The notes under the pieces are model-generated. The model had not been told where the DNA came from, made no database searches, and worked only from the letters and a program-made list of their open reading frames with translations. From the NCBI GenBank assembly GCA_008360975.2, contig CM039193.1, positions 15,118,501-15,182,500 of the forward strand: a DNA stretch of 64,000 bases, written 5' to 3'. Shown in pieces: positions 21,401-35,103 of the stretch. The position numbers and the translations under genes were made by a program. This stretch comes from Lichenostomus cassidix. Its lineage: Eukaryota > Chordata > Aves > Passeriformes > Meliphagidae. The number at the start of each line of letters is the position of its first letter. Positions within the stretch are counted from its first letter, which is position 1.

Positions 21401-24400
21401 CCCTGGCTCTTGTATTCTGATATTGCATCTGACCATCATTTCCACCAGAAAAGAAATCCCACTAAATGGAAGAAGTTTTGCCTTCCTGACATTGTAAGCT
21501 TTATGTTAGGAAAAGTGCAGTATACAACTACTATTAATCTGGAGCCTTAATCACTATTGCCTTTACTCACTGTTCTGCAGCTTTCAGGCCATGGTTCACA
21601 CCACTCTTCGTTCATCAGCAGATTTCAGAAGCACCATGTGTCTTTAGACCTCCATGTCTATCCTACCTCAACATAAATTTGAAGTTCTTTTCTTAGAAGC
21701 CAGCAACACCAGAGGTTCAGTGTAAGAGAAGTCACAGGAGTCGTTTAAGGTTTTCATGTATGGGAGAATACTCCCACTCACATCCTGAAGAATGTGGGGA
21801 GGTTCAAACAAAAGGATTTGACCACATGTCTGAGACTAAACCAGCAATGCATATCTTCTTCTACCCACACCCTGCCCCCAAAACTCAATCTGTTACCAAA
21901 CCAGTTCCTTTCCATCTGCAGGCAAAGCTCACTATTCTATGCTGTCAGTCTCACTGAGAGTCCAACAGAAAAAGCAAGAAATTGTTAGTGGCAAAGAGTT
22001 AGTGGGGAATCATGAAATCCTTTCAGTCACAGACACACGGAGAATATTATAACTTTTCCATAGAAACATTTAGGAATACAAGTCCCTTCTGACTATTCCA
22101 CTGACATTGTATCCTTAGACTTTAATCACTTCATCCTCTGTCAGATATTAGATTGTACTGGGCTTCATTCTGTAACACTTTTGGTAATGTTTTCAAATGC
22201 TAAATGCAGGGTTACTGTAGTCTGGGAAAGTGCTAGTCAGGAAATTATGTAAGAAATTAGCTTTATTTTGTTACTGCAATTCTGGCAGGTTTCTAGATTC
22301 TTATGTCACTGGCTGCATGCGATTATCAACAAAAAAATCCCAGAGCTCGTCTTGCCATGATTGTAATTGATTCCAATATTCAGGTACAGAATACATAATT
22401 TGCAAAAATATAGGCCCAAAACTTGAGGTAATCCATAAGGAAGTCAACAATACTTCTCTTCATGTAATTCTGGATGTTTCACCAGTCTCATTTAAAACTG
22501 CTTGCCTCCTAGCTTATCTGTTTTTCAAACACGCTTTTAGTTATTCCTAAGAACATTTACATTAGCAGGACAGAACCTGTTGAGTCCAACTTAGAAAAAT
22601 ATAAAGTTATTTTTAAATCATCTGGGGTTTTTTAATCTCCCCCACACCCAGGAAGAACTGTCTGCTTTTTAAAGACCATCATCAGTTGTGACTGCTACTT
22701 GTACACTGGAACAATTGTTTCTCTTTATGAATAAAACTGTTTGCTTTCAAGTGCCATTTACCAGTTTCTTCCCTGATATTCCCTGTATATTCTTTTCTTT
22801 GCAAAAAGAAGTTGAGTGGCTTGGGGTGTTACAGGCCACTAAAACTGAAATCTGCACTGGTGGGATTGCTTCTGAATAGTTCTGTAGTAAGTCATTGTAA
22901 ATTTGACAATGGAAAGCACTGCCAAAGCAGGGAAAGCTGTTCAAAACCTCAGATTTTGTTCTAAACATATTACTAAAATCACAGACTGCTTCCTGCTTTT
23001 TGAGTAGATAAAAAACACATGAATATTTGTGAGGAGGGGGGGAAATAGAACTCATTCACTTTGTTTTTTTCACAGTCTAGACTTACATTCAGTCACTTTT
23101 CACCTCCAAGACAAAATCTTGCATCGTGAAAGAGAGAATTCAAAGTCATTAATTTGAAGTTAATTCCATTTGATCACTCCAATAACCCAGGAGCACATAA
23201 GGAGGTTACAGCTGCTAAGTGTAGGAGACAAACACTAAACATTCAGCTGAGAAACTAGTGAGCTTTTGCTTTGCTACTACCACCACTGCTTTTGTTCTAC
23301 AATTCTGTGCCAATTCTGTTCTACAATTCTGGGCACAACCTACTCATGGCCTGCCTGCTCTTCCACTGGCAAAGGATTGTGCTCTTTACTACTATGCTTT
23401 CTGTTTCAAAACTGGAAAGGAGATACTTCCCAATATACAGTAAAACATAAAAAAAAGTCTTCAAAAGTGCCTATGGGAAATGGACAATACAAGAACTCTC
23501 AATACTTCATTATATTGCAAGAGGAGAAAAGAGTGTCTTGAAAACAAATAAGACTCTTTGCATTGATAATTTTAAAAAGAATTATGATTCTATATTTAGA
23601 AAAGAAGTCAGACACTGGATTTCACAACCATATGTGGAAAACATTAAAGGGCAAACTGGATGGGATTGCCAAGGCAATATGGGGCCAAGAAATGCCGCCG
23701 TTTTTTTTTCCAAACTCACCCTGAAACACTGATGGAGGGTGGGGTGGGGAAGTTTCACACAACTTTCCTCTGCAACTACTGCTAGAGTAAATTTACCTGG
23801 CATTATGCAAAAAACTGGCAGTGCTGGAATGATGCTGAGAGCACCAGAACTAGCTGGGCAATTCTGGGACAGTTTCCAGTGTCGCTGCCCATTTTTGGCT
23901 GGTTTGTGAATAAAAAGGAAATTTCAGTCTTATTATTCCAATGCAATTTATGAGACGAATAGAGAGTAGATGGAAGAGCAAGACTTCCCTTGGAAGTGCA
24001 TGGGAGGATTTCCACAGTCAATAAGCAGTTCACATTAGTGAAAATGTTACTGCCAACAGTAGAAAATTTGTGAGTCCATTGTCAACACAGATAAAAATGA
24101 ATGGCCTGAACATGCATTGTTACTGTCTGCTTCTGAATGCCAAGAATTGCAAAAATGGTCTTGTTTACAGCTCTGAAAAAATGACTTCATTATTAATTTC
24201 TTCCTTTCTGAGAAAAGGTTATAGCTAGTGAAAATTCATAAAACCTAAAGAAGCCAAACATTGTTTCTTTGAGCTCATCCAGTTGTGCCAAAAGGCATAT
24301 GGTCAGGTTGGCACTTGCTCTATCCAATCCTTAGCACATCCAGAGCACCATTTCAATATTGAGGAATTGTCAGAATGCTTGTACAAGACAAGCAAACAGA

Positions 24401-27400
24401 AATCTGACAGCCAGATGCTACAAACAACCCTGTATTCACTCAGACCACGGATTATCCTATCATTGCTTTCCCCCAGTATTTTCATGCTGAATAGTATAAC
24501 TTCAGTTGCATTTTCTCAATAAGCATTACAATACAGTACATATTTACAGAACTAAGTAGAAAGTGAATCATGGGGTTGGGCAGGGGGGAGAAGGAGCAGA
24601 TCACTTCTTTGTAAGATTAACATCTTGGGATTTTTATTTGTAAACTATGCCATGTAATTCCTAAACTTCCTTTTCATCCCAGTGTTTCCCAGATACTTTG
24701 TCCTTCACAAGATTGCATTTGCCTCTGGGGAAAACCCAGTATTTCCACTGTTTAAGCATGACAGCTTGGCAGGAGAAAAGAAGAAAAAGCATATTTAACC
24801 AAGTGAACCTGAAAGTTGCACCGACAGACTGAAATTATGCAGAGACCCTAAAAGCAAGTGTCATCGTCTTAAAAAAGACCAAAAAACTGCATGGAGGTAT
24901 TTAGAGCTACAGCTTGTCCTCTGTCTTCCTTTTTATCACCCTGGAGCTCCTTACAAGGATGTCTGTGCAATCCTTCCCTTCTCCAAGACAAAATATGAGA
25001 GGGGTCAAATGACTCACTATGGATCAAGACCTCACAGGACCCATCAGTGCTTCATCCTCAAGCAAAGAATGAAGACACGCAGAGCTCCTCACAAAACTCC
25101 CATGGGAAGATTCATCCTGAAGGAGTCAAATGAATCACTGGGGAACAGACCAAAACCTGGCACCCTGGGAATGAGATTGGAAAGGCTTGGACTCTGAAAG
25201 GACAAAATATATGGATTTAGTTTACTTGTTTGCCTTCTGAGGAAAACAGCATTCACAGCTTGTCCAGAAATGAAAGCAATTCTGGTATTAGGTTCCACTC
25301 CCATTACCTGGAATGAGGGTGCTGTGGCTTAGCAATCTGGGCTTAGCACTGCTGGAGAAATGGGGAGCAAACCTGCACGTCAGAACCCAACAGAGACTTC
25401 ATAACTAATACCTTGATATTCTCCTCAAAATCAGCCAGGACAGTCACATTTCAGAAATGACAGCTGACTGACTGATTTTCAGTCTAACTACCCCTTGCAG
25501 TGACTCTTCAGCTCTTTCCTGGATATGCTTTCCTTAGCACATTATAAAACTGCAAGCATTAGATATCTTGCGGTTTTGTGCACAGATAAAAGTATTTTCC
25601 ATTTACCTAAGACATATTCAATACAAGATGTACCCCAAATGAGTTCCTACATCACCTTCTGAAGGCACTGGCTTTAGGAGATTACATAGTATGCTCCTAC
25701 ACCTGCATAAATATGGCATTTATCTGGGTACTGGGTTTCATTCTAGAGTATTTTGACTGCCAGCTGTTACTCTGAGAGACAGATAATGTAAATAATTAAC
25801 AGGCAGGACATTCTTCCAGCTGCTAATGCTGTAAAATAATTTCTCAGATGTCATCCCAGAATTAGATTTAATACTGATTAAGCACTTAATAGTAATGTGC
25901 AGCAAAAGACAAGACAACTGTAACAGAATGAACAGTGCCCAGGAACTGCTGATTTTTATCTGACTGGCTTTCTGCCTCTATTGATGGCAGTCGATTAAAA
26001 ACCATTTTTTGCATGCAGGGAGCAGTTTTCTGGCCCTTCTTTCTCTGCACTTTTCTCACATATCTGTTAATAGTGATGTCCTTTCATTAGCAATGAGACA
26101 TCAGCAGCCACTGCCAGAAAGCAAGTCACACTGAGGTGTGCTGTGCTGCTCAGTAGATGTTTCCCCCTTACAGCACACCCAGCAGACTGGCTGTTCTACA
26201 CAAAAAAACCTGTTCACACCTGCTGGACAGGCCAAGGACAGTCACCAGGGCACTCAGATCCATTCCATGCATACAGGGCACTTTCGTGAGTCACCACATA
26301 TTTCAGAGGTGGAATCCACCAGGTTTTGGGTTTTTACACTCAGTTGTCAGAATAGGTAGACCTTTCCCTAAGGCTTTCTCAGCCCCAGAAGCTGCAGGAA
26401 AGTCCCCTGTCACTGCTCATGATGGAATAGAAGTTATTTTAGCCTTTGCAAGAACCAGTCATTTAGTGTAGGCTTCTGAGCAGATATTGATACCACTGAT
26501 GTTGCTAATACAGACACAAAATCAGTCATGTCTGGAAAAACAAGCCTTCCACAAATTTTTCATCAGCCAGGATCTGCATCTCGTTATCACTTGCAGCTTG
26601 CCCAGGCTCTGGAATTAGTGAATCCAAGTTAATGAAGACTCTCTGTTTGCAAAGAGATTAGTTCACAATTAAAACTACACTTCTAAAATGGGAGTTAAAC
26701 AGCATGTCCTGTAGGGTTTTTTAGCTGCAGTACCCAGAAGCTGTAGAATAAATGGGACTTGAACACATTCCAGTAACTTGTGTAATTAACAAAGATACAA
26801 AGTTGTTTAAATATTTAAAACTGCAGCCCTCACATACTGTCTCAAACTCTGTCCAGTCACCCAAGTAATCACATCCACCCTAGTACAGTTGTGGACTTTA
26901 ACTTTAAAAGCATTAAATTGATTCTCATCTAGTGACACGTTATGTTGACTTTATTAAGACCACAATTAGGCTACTACTACTTGAAATCTTTACCAAAAAC
27001 TCTCCAAGTTTGTTTTAATGTCACTTTTGACACACTGAACAAAACAAAAAATACCCAGTACTCTGTAAGAGCTAAGTGTTATGGATAGAGCAGACCTTAG
27101 GAGCTGAAAGCACTCAGTACTTGGATGCAGCTCCTGGAAAAGCTTCAGGAAGCTCCTTCATTAACAGTGTTAAATCAGTAGATAACACAACTTTTCTATT
27201 ATACAGTTATTAAACTGAATTTTCAGTACCTGCAGAAGCTTTGAGTGCCTGTAAAATACTTTTGGCAAAACTGAACTATGAATTCTGACTATTACAAGGT
27301 TATCAGATTACTTTTTTTTCTACAGGAACACATGCACTGTGTTCTGAGTCTCTGTACTATTGCAGCTAAACCTGTCTGGAGACTGCACTGACTTCTCCTC

Positions 27401-28749
27401 AAGTTCAGCACTGCAGGGCAGTGCATAAATGGTCTGTTCTGGAGCAGATGCTTAAAGCTGAGGTAACTCCTGTCTGAACTTGACATATTAGATGAGATCC
27501 AAATCAGCAGTCTGAAAATGTTAGTAGGTACCAGTTAAAATCGCTTCCCTCTTCAATGACCTCTCACTCCTAGCCTAGATGAAAGCGCAGCCCTAACACC
27601 TCAAATATTGTTCTTGTCTTCAAAAACTACATTTGTATTATACTGCTGCTACTGTGGAAAAGCTGAAAATAACAAAATTTGTAATAATTTTCCAAACAGA
27701 AGCCTGTCAAATGGCAATAATAATCCTTGAACACTATTGACAGAGCTTAAGAAAAAAAAAAAAAGACAAGTGAACGAGTTTGTTGGAACATGAGAGACTA
27801 TGAACTTCAGAGTTTTGTCCAGCCTACAGACTATCCAGTAGTGCCTTGCCTTTGTAGGCTTTCTCTATATGACTACATAATGTAAAAAAAACCAAACTCA
27901 CAAAACCCAAACAAAATAAAACCAAACCAACCCCACACACAGAAAAATCACTAGGGAAAAAAGGACTTGTACCCATCCCTCAGTGAAACAGTTATTGCTT
28001 ACAAACACTGTGAGGAACAAAAAATCTCCTTCCAGGAAGCAAACAGCTGTACCTTAAGGCTGGAAGTAGATGATACCTGCACATGATAAATCTCAATCTG
28101 TAGCCATCAGGACATCATCAGTGATTTCAAAGATGCCCTGATTAATCAAACTGTATAATTAAGTATACTCTAGCAATTAAGTGCCTTTACTATGGCTTTG
28201 TAAAGTGGTTCTTTTTAAATTGTGACTGGATAGAGGCTTTGCTGTGCTGGTAATCCAGTTATACTTTGGGAATTAGTGTGCACCACTTGATTAGATTAAG
28301 AGATAAAGAGAGAATTAAGTACCACTTGCCATAGCTACATCAATGTAGGCTTCTGTAAGTGTCTCAGGCTTTGCTTGAACAGGCTACACAGACAAATTCT
28401 GAAGAGACAGATGATATAGGCAAGAGTGTCCCTTTGCTGTTTAGGTTGATATGCGAACAAGCAAGGCAGAGGTATTACTCGCTTTTAGACTAATGACGAG
28501 AAACAAGCTCGCCTAGTAAAAACACAAACAAGCCCCATTTCCAAAATTGTGTCCTGCTTCTGTCAGCACTGGAACAAGCAAAATAAACCACATCATCAGG
28601 AAACTATTTTTTTTCCTACAGTACATACACAAAATAAGCTGTGTTTCTGTTGGGATGGGTGTGTGTGTAACTTTTACCAGCCATAACTCTACTACAATTG
28701 CTTAAGGATACATTAAAACAAAACCAGCAAAAGGATGTGATCCTGTAAT
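15476..28749. other. Long non-coding stretch, no supported gene
   Basis: About 13 kb of AT-rich DNA with only short, unsupported open frames, including a 14-A run at 15558-15571. I recognise no exon, tRNA, full transposon or CpG island. If mammalian synteny holds, it is part of the RFT1-PRKCD interval. Distal regulatory elements could be present but cannot be judged from one sequence. Confidence 0.6.
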
Positions 28750-29157
28750 TAAGGGACTGGAGCATCTCTCCTGAGGAAAGGCTGAGGGAGCTGCATCTGT
28801 TCAGCCTCAAGAAGAGGTGACAGAGAGGACCTCATCAGTGTCTGTCAGTGTCTGCAGGGAGGGCTCAGAGCATGGAGCAGGCTCTGCTCAGTGGTGCCAG
28901 GCAATGGGACAAGAGGCAACGGGCAGGGACTGATGGTCAGGAATTTCCACCTGAATATGAGGAAGAACTTTAGTGTGCAGGTGACAGAGCACTGGAACAG
29001 GTTGCCCAGAGAGGGTTTGGAGTCTTCCCCACTGGAGATATTCCAGAACAGCCTGGATGCAATCCTGAGCCATGGATGACCCTGTTTGAGCAGAAAGGCT
29101 GGAGCAAATGACCCCCCGTGGTCCATTCCAGTCTGACTCACTGGTCATTCTGTGACC
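28750..29157 (+). mobile_element. CR1 LINE fragment, 3' end, plus strand
   Basis: Begins with ggagcatctctcctgaggaa and aggctgagggagctgcatct, runs through the agcactggaacaggttgccc block and ends at tcattctgtgaccc, the CR1 3' terminal motif. About 400 bases remain of a multi-kilobase element. Overlapping 90-98 codon minus-strand frames and a 62-codon plus frame are fragments inside the repeat. Confidence 0.93.
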
Positions 29158-32024
29158 CACTCACATTATCACACTACCAGGCACTGCATTTGCAGTTTTT
29201 ACAATTAAATAAACCATAGGTAAATGTCTAGATTAATTCTCTAACCCTACACTTCAATAACACAATAAAAAAATCACAACCTCTCTGCAGAATTTATTGT
29301 GGGAAAATTACATGCATTAATTGTCTTTTTTAAAGACATACTTTTGGTGGCAGGAAGCTAATTTGCTTCACACCACTGCACATTTTTCAGAGTTCTCTAC
29401 TGAGTATTTTAAGAGTGATTCAGCAGTAATTCCAAAGCAATTCTCATAAATACTTTACCATGTATGGACATAGAAACCTCTCCCCCCTTTTTTTGAGAGT
29501 ATGCTCTGCAGCTTACTAGATGACTGTAAGATTTCTGTAGCAACTTGAAAAAATGAACTATGTTCTAGGTTTGCAAACAATTGGTTATTTCAGTTTGGGT
29601 TTGATAGTTCAGTGTTCAAGAAGAAATGTTACTGGCCAAAGGGCTTCAAGTCAAGACACCAGGGCTGAATATCTCTGCAGGGTCTGAGACCTGACTTCAA
29701 GCACTCATGTACATTTTATGTGCCTTATTTTCTGTTTATACAAAACACTTCACAAAGATAATACCATACAGGACAAAAGCTACAGCACACATACACAAAA
29801 AAAAACTTGTTAATAAAAACTTCTGAGAAATATTGAGAAATATTAAGAACTGAGTTTTGTTTCTATTCCATAAAACATTCATAAATATTCATAGAATTGT
29901 ACTGGGAAAGGGAAGAATTGATACTGAAGAGAAAGCTCAGAGCACACTGCTCTTAAAATTTCAGTGGTGGATGAAGACAGATGCAATTTCTTTCTAGGAA
30001 AACTATAAATGCCTGATTATTAAACTATGAATTAGTTAAATTCTCACTTATTTCATACATTGCTGTTAGATAATTTACTCCAGGATGACACAAAATCTAT
30101 TTGTAACAAACCTCCAGTCCTGTTATTTCTACAAGGTATGTAAAAATTGGCTATATTGTTAGTTATATGAAAACGGTATTTTAATAAAGAATCTATTACA
30201 GAAAAAAAACCCCAAAAACCAAAGAAACAAAGCACCAAACTTGTCATTGTCACTTTCAGAAGACTGATTTTTAAAGAATAAACGGTTGAAAATTGTGCTT
30301 GGTTTTGTGAAAGGATCCCTCCTGCCTATTCTCTGCCTGGGTGGTGCTGTTTTTTCTAGAGATCTGTACAGGTTAATGCCTTGAGTAACAATTCCATATG
30401 CAACAGGTATAGATTTTAGTGGGAGAAACTGATACATGATACAAAACAAGCAAAAAATAATTTATTTCTCTAAGTCACTGACCTCCCCAGATCCAGATAT
30501 AGGTAGTAAATTAACAGATGGCCTTAAGGACTTAAGAATCAATGAAAGACATCAACCTCGACTTTTATTAAATGCTCAGTTTTGGGACTGGACATTGATT
30601 TTTATTGTCAAACTACATTACTACTGCAGGCACAAGATTCACTACCAACCCCTGCTCTGTATTGATTTTGTTGAACAGCAATCAAGAGTTCAGTATTTAA
30701 TGGGATGTAGCTCAAACTGGAGTTCCCACTTACTGCACACAGGGTTTAATCAATTAAATCTGCCCATTACATATTCTCATATACTCTGTGTAACTGCCTT
30801 GCATAAAAACATAAAAGAATGATAATGTCATTTTGTTATCATTAACACTCCATGAAATTGCCTTTACTTGTTAATTTAGTAATATTTCTAGATCTTCAGT
30901 ATGCAAGGCTTTAGAAGCAGTCTAAGAATTCTGTCACAGATTTTCTGCATGACTGCTCATCCTTACCACTTGGAATCACACAGCTGCAATGAAAGACAGA
31001 TTGAAGTACTGGAGAGAATAATCTCCTCAAGTTACACAGCACTCTGACAATCAACTTGACCTTATCACATGGGGTCTAATTAAGATTCTTTTGCCATCTA
31101 GAATTTAAATGACTGCTACTGATGACAGTTACAGCACTGAAGATAGTAAACCCTCTCCCCAATAAAAATAAAATATACTTCCCTCTTTGGCAAAGATGAT
31201 GAAATCATCAAAATAAATCCACCACGACACTGAAAAATTACTAACAGTTCCAGACTTTGCTGCATATGAACTCTTCAAACTGTGCATGAATGCTCCTGCA
31301 CGTTATTAAGTGAGCAGAAATTAATTCTGTTTTTACCTCTGCAACCACTTCACGATGATGATTTCTGATAGAGCCAGTTTGTTACCACCATAAGAGCAAA
31401 GTGATGAAAACCTGAACCACTGCTCCTACACTTCCTGAATCCACTCCAAAATCAAAGAGAGATATTAAGTGTAATTATGTGATGGGTTAGATTTTACAGA
31501 CATATTTAAGTAATTAACAATTACAGCTGATAATAGGAAACAGAGGGAAACATTAAAATCCATTTGTGTGAAAAGCAAGCTGGAAAATGGTTAAAATATA
31601 AACAAGACGTGAAATTATTCTCACAAATTATATGAAGCAAAATTTAATAAGTCATAACATACTCAAAATGCTAAAAGGAAGGGAAGCAAAGAAACTAATT
31701 AAGGCTTGGGGGCAATAGATGCTGGTCATAAGCATATGAAGTGACAGCATAGTCTGAAATAATTTATATACATAGCTAAAAGTCAGCACTATAACAGGAA
31801 AGTCACTTGCTTGTTATAAAGTGAAAAGGATGAAAATTAGTTAACTAGATCAGGGTTTTTTATTCCCTCCCATTTATTTTACACACTCTCATTAGATAGA
31901 TGATTCTGATCACTTTACAAAAAAAGCTGCTGGTGAACAATTAGTGGACTTTGGGGTTCTCAGAGTACAAGGCTGAATGTTAGCAGACAGATCTGATAAG
32001 TAAAAGTTCTGATGATAAATTATT

Positions 32025-32034
32025 GGGGGGGGGG
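32025..32034 (+). repeat. G10 homopolymer
   Basis: Ten consecutive G in an AT-rich setting, followed by CGG. Short homopolymer, prone to length error. Confidence 0.9.
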
Positions 32035-35000
32035 CGGAATTGAAATGTGATTAAAAAAGAAAATTGGAACAAATTATCACAAAAAAGAAGAAAAGAGTGA
32101 TCTTGTCCTTTGAATCCACAACCTCTGAGGAATTAGAAATGTGAAGAATAAAGAGCAAGGAGCTTTCTGGCAAAACTTAGCTATTATGCTGGGGAAAAAA
32201 GGAACTAAACTAAAGCAGATGTAGTATTTTCTATTTAAAAATTCAAACCTGTTTTCCAACGCTGTTGAAACTGTTTAGCTCTTTCTCTTCTGAGAAGAAT
32301 GTTCTGTAGACTGTATTTCATAAAATAGTTTTTGAAATCGTAGGTGGTGACAGAAAGCAAAACAGTGACCTTCTGAAAAGTGATAATTGGCCACTGTACT
32401 GAGGCAAACTCCTACCCAATGCTGTTTTCACTACCAGAACTTATCATCTCCATAAATGCAATTTCAAGTTTTAACAAAAGACACATTCAGTTGTTTTGCT
32501 CTACTGTCCAATGGAGCTAAAGCAGGAAAAACTCTTACCAAGAAGTGATACCTGCAAAGTGCAAAAAAAAAAATACATTTCTGGGAAACAAAACAAAAGG
32601 GGAAAAAAAGTTAAAACAAAGATGAGAAGGAAAGGAAAGAAGTAGAGAAAGAGCTGTCTGTTGGTTTTCCCACTTTCTCTGAGCTCTGTGCTAACTGATG
32701 CCAGGGGTGCCATTGATGATGTTGGCCATCTACACTATGAAGCAGAGCATATTTTTGTCACATCATTTTACTGATAATACAGATTGTATGTTCACATGAA
32801 ATGGCAAACGGTAACAAGTGAGAGCCAAGGCAGGGGTTATTCATCCCTGTAACCTTCCTCAGCTTCAGCTGGATGGGCAGCAGGCAGATGGAAATTGGCT
32901 GCAGCAGTCAATATCCAGATAACCCAAGTCAGTCCAGGTACTTCCAGGTGGCTTCTGACAATAACTCCAAGAATCTTCAATTAGTTGATCAGGAGCATTG
33001 CATGAGCTACTCTAATCAATAGCACAGATGTTTAGGTGTACTCTATGGGTTCCCTATCCAAGACAGTTTGTCAAAATCCTTTATGAAGTAGCATTCCAGT
33101 GACAACTGCAGGAGATACAGTAATCAATGCTTCCTGCCACAAGGACTCCTTGGATAACCTAAGAGTAACCACTGTGTGGATGATTTCAGTTCTCAGTCCA
33201 TTCAGTGATAAATAAAAATAAATATCTCTTTACAGCTACATTGCTTTCTTATGCAATTTAAGTAACAATGGACAACTGTAAAACACGGAGAGAAGCTCAA
33301 CCATGTGAAATGTGCACAAAGCAAGCATATGATATAGCATGAATTATCTTCCCTACTACTGTAAGATTCCTGTGCTTAAATACCGGAATGGTAAGTGCTT
33401 CTAAACACAAAATTTGATCAAGTAATCAAATTGCTGAACAACTTACATCTTCACACAAAGTGCACACTCCTTCCCCACAACCTTCACTCAAGAAGTGTTT
33501 CAAATTGAAGTGCTATGAAGATGAAAAAAATCATTCAGCTCACACCTTCCGAGGTCGGAACAGCAACTAACACATTTCATTTATAATGTGGCATTATCTG
33601 GAGGCAGACTGAGATAATCTGAAGGGCAATGATTTTAAGTTAACATTCTTCTGTGTGTTCCTTTGCCACAGCCTGAGCCATCAATGGAGGGATTCAGAGC
33701 CTAGAGATTCCAGGGTTTCACTGCAAGGAGCTTTTTTGTGTGAGCCATTGAGATCAGGCACCAGAGCTGGTCAGCTGTAGCAGTCCAGGACTCAGCATGG
33801 GCCAAGAGGTGTTAATGGGTGAGAAGCCACAGTAACAGTCATTAGAAATGTATTTCAAGGAGCCCAACACTGAGTTTTGTAATTCCCATCAGCATGAGCT
33901 GGATTTTGCTAAGGCCTGGTCCTCTCCATATTTCACATTGTAGATCACTGAAACAAATGTGAAACCCAGTGTACCCCATGTTTTCTATTTCAGAACTCCA
34001 AAACAAACTTGGGACACAATGTGCCTCAAGTACATGGAGCCAAGTGATGATTTTTATGGGAAAAACACCACCATGGGTCCACCAAGTTATCCAACAGCGT
34101 TAAATGCTTGCACATGTAATGAAGCATGATTACAAGGCTGGTGTATCCCCTTTGTGTCATGAAGCAGCACAGAAAGGGAATCTAATCCAATGTGCTAAGG
34201 TGATGATCAAAACGAACCTGAAAGTACCAGAAGAACACCAAAGCTGCACATGATTGTTCAAATTTCATAGAACAGTGACTTGGTCTCAAAAGACAATAAC
34301 TAAACAAATAGGTTTTGGTAGATTATCAAGTATGATACATTCACAAAAGACAGAAAAGAGTTGTACAACTAATACAGTAAGAGGAAAGCAACACTGCCTT
34401 TTAAAAAAATTTAACTGCTCATACCATCAGCAAAAAATAAAAGACATCAAAATTTGGCCACTTTCTCAGACACATTCTACTTCCTTTCATCTTGAGTGAG
34501 CTCTCCTCAGGCTCCCATGGAAAAGCAGCTTTTTATTGGATAGGAATTAAAAACAAATAAACTATGAAGCTAATATAAAATTCAGCTCCTCTTAAAATCT
34601 CAAAATAAGACCTATTCCCTTCCTCCACCCACTGAACCTTGCCAGACAAGAGCTAAGCAGTATTGGATAATACCAAGCTTGAAAAATGAGCTTTTCAGGG
34701 GAGAATATCTTTGCTCTTTACTCTATCTTATCTTTGCTCTAATTTCCAAAACCATGTTCCAAGTTGCTTTTATGAAAATTAGAGAACGATAAATTAAAAA
34801 ATAAAAAGCCATCTTCTTGCAGCCAAACTGGAGCACACTTTAAAGTCAGTCTGGAGACTTTGCACCCGAGTCACAAGCAACCCGGGAATTTGCTCTATAT
34901 TTTATAGCACAACATGGAAACTATCTGTGCTGTACATGTTAAATTATTCTCTCCATTGTTTTATACAATTATGCTTTATAAATGAAAATTTGGACTCAGA

Positions 35001-35085
35001 ACACACAGGATATGAGGAATTCTATTACAAACAGTACTGCATAGTAAAAAGCAAATGAGCTAATCCAGCATCCCTACTCTCCTTA

Positions 35086-35103
35086 AAAAAAAAAAAAAAA
35101 AAA
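35086..35103 (+). repeat. Poly-A run (18)
   Basis: Eighteen consecutive A. No retrocopy body or CR1 similarity precedes it, so it is taken as a simple repeat and not a retroposon tail. Confidence 0.85.

Noticed and set aside
28845..29160. 90-98 codon frames near 29 kb
   Set aside because: They lie inside the CR1 3' end and do not encode the CR1 reverse transcriptase.
30436..30822. 128-codon plus-strand open frame
   Set aside because: AT-rich with unstructured composition, no family match recognised and no splice context; consistent with chance.
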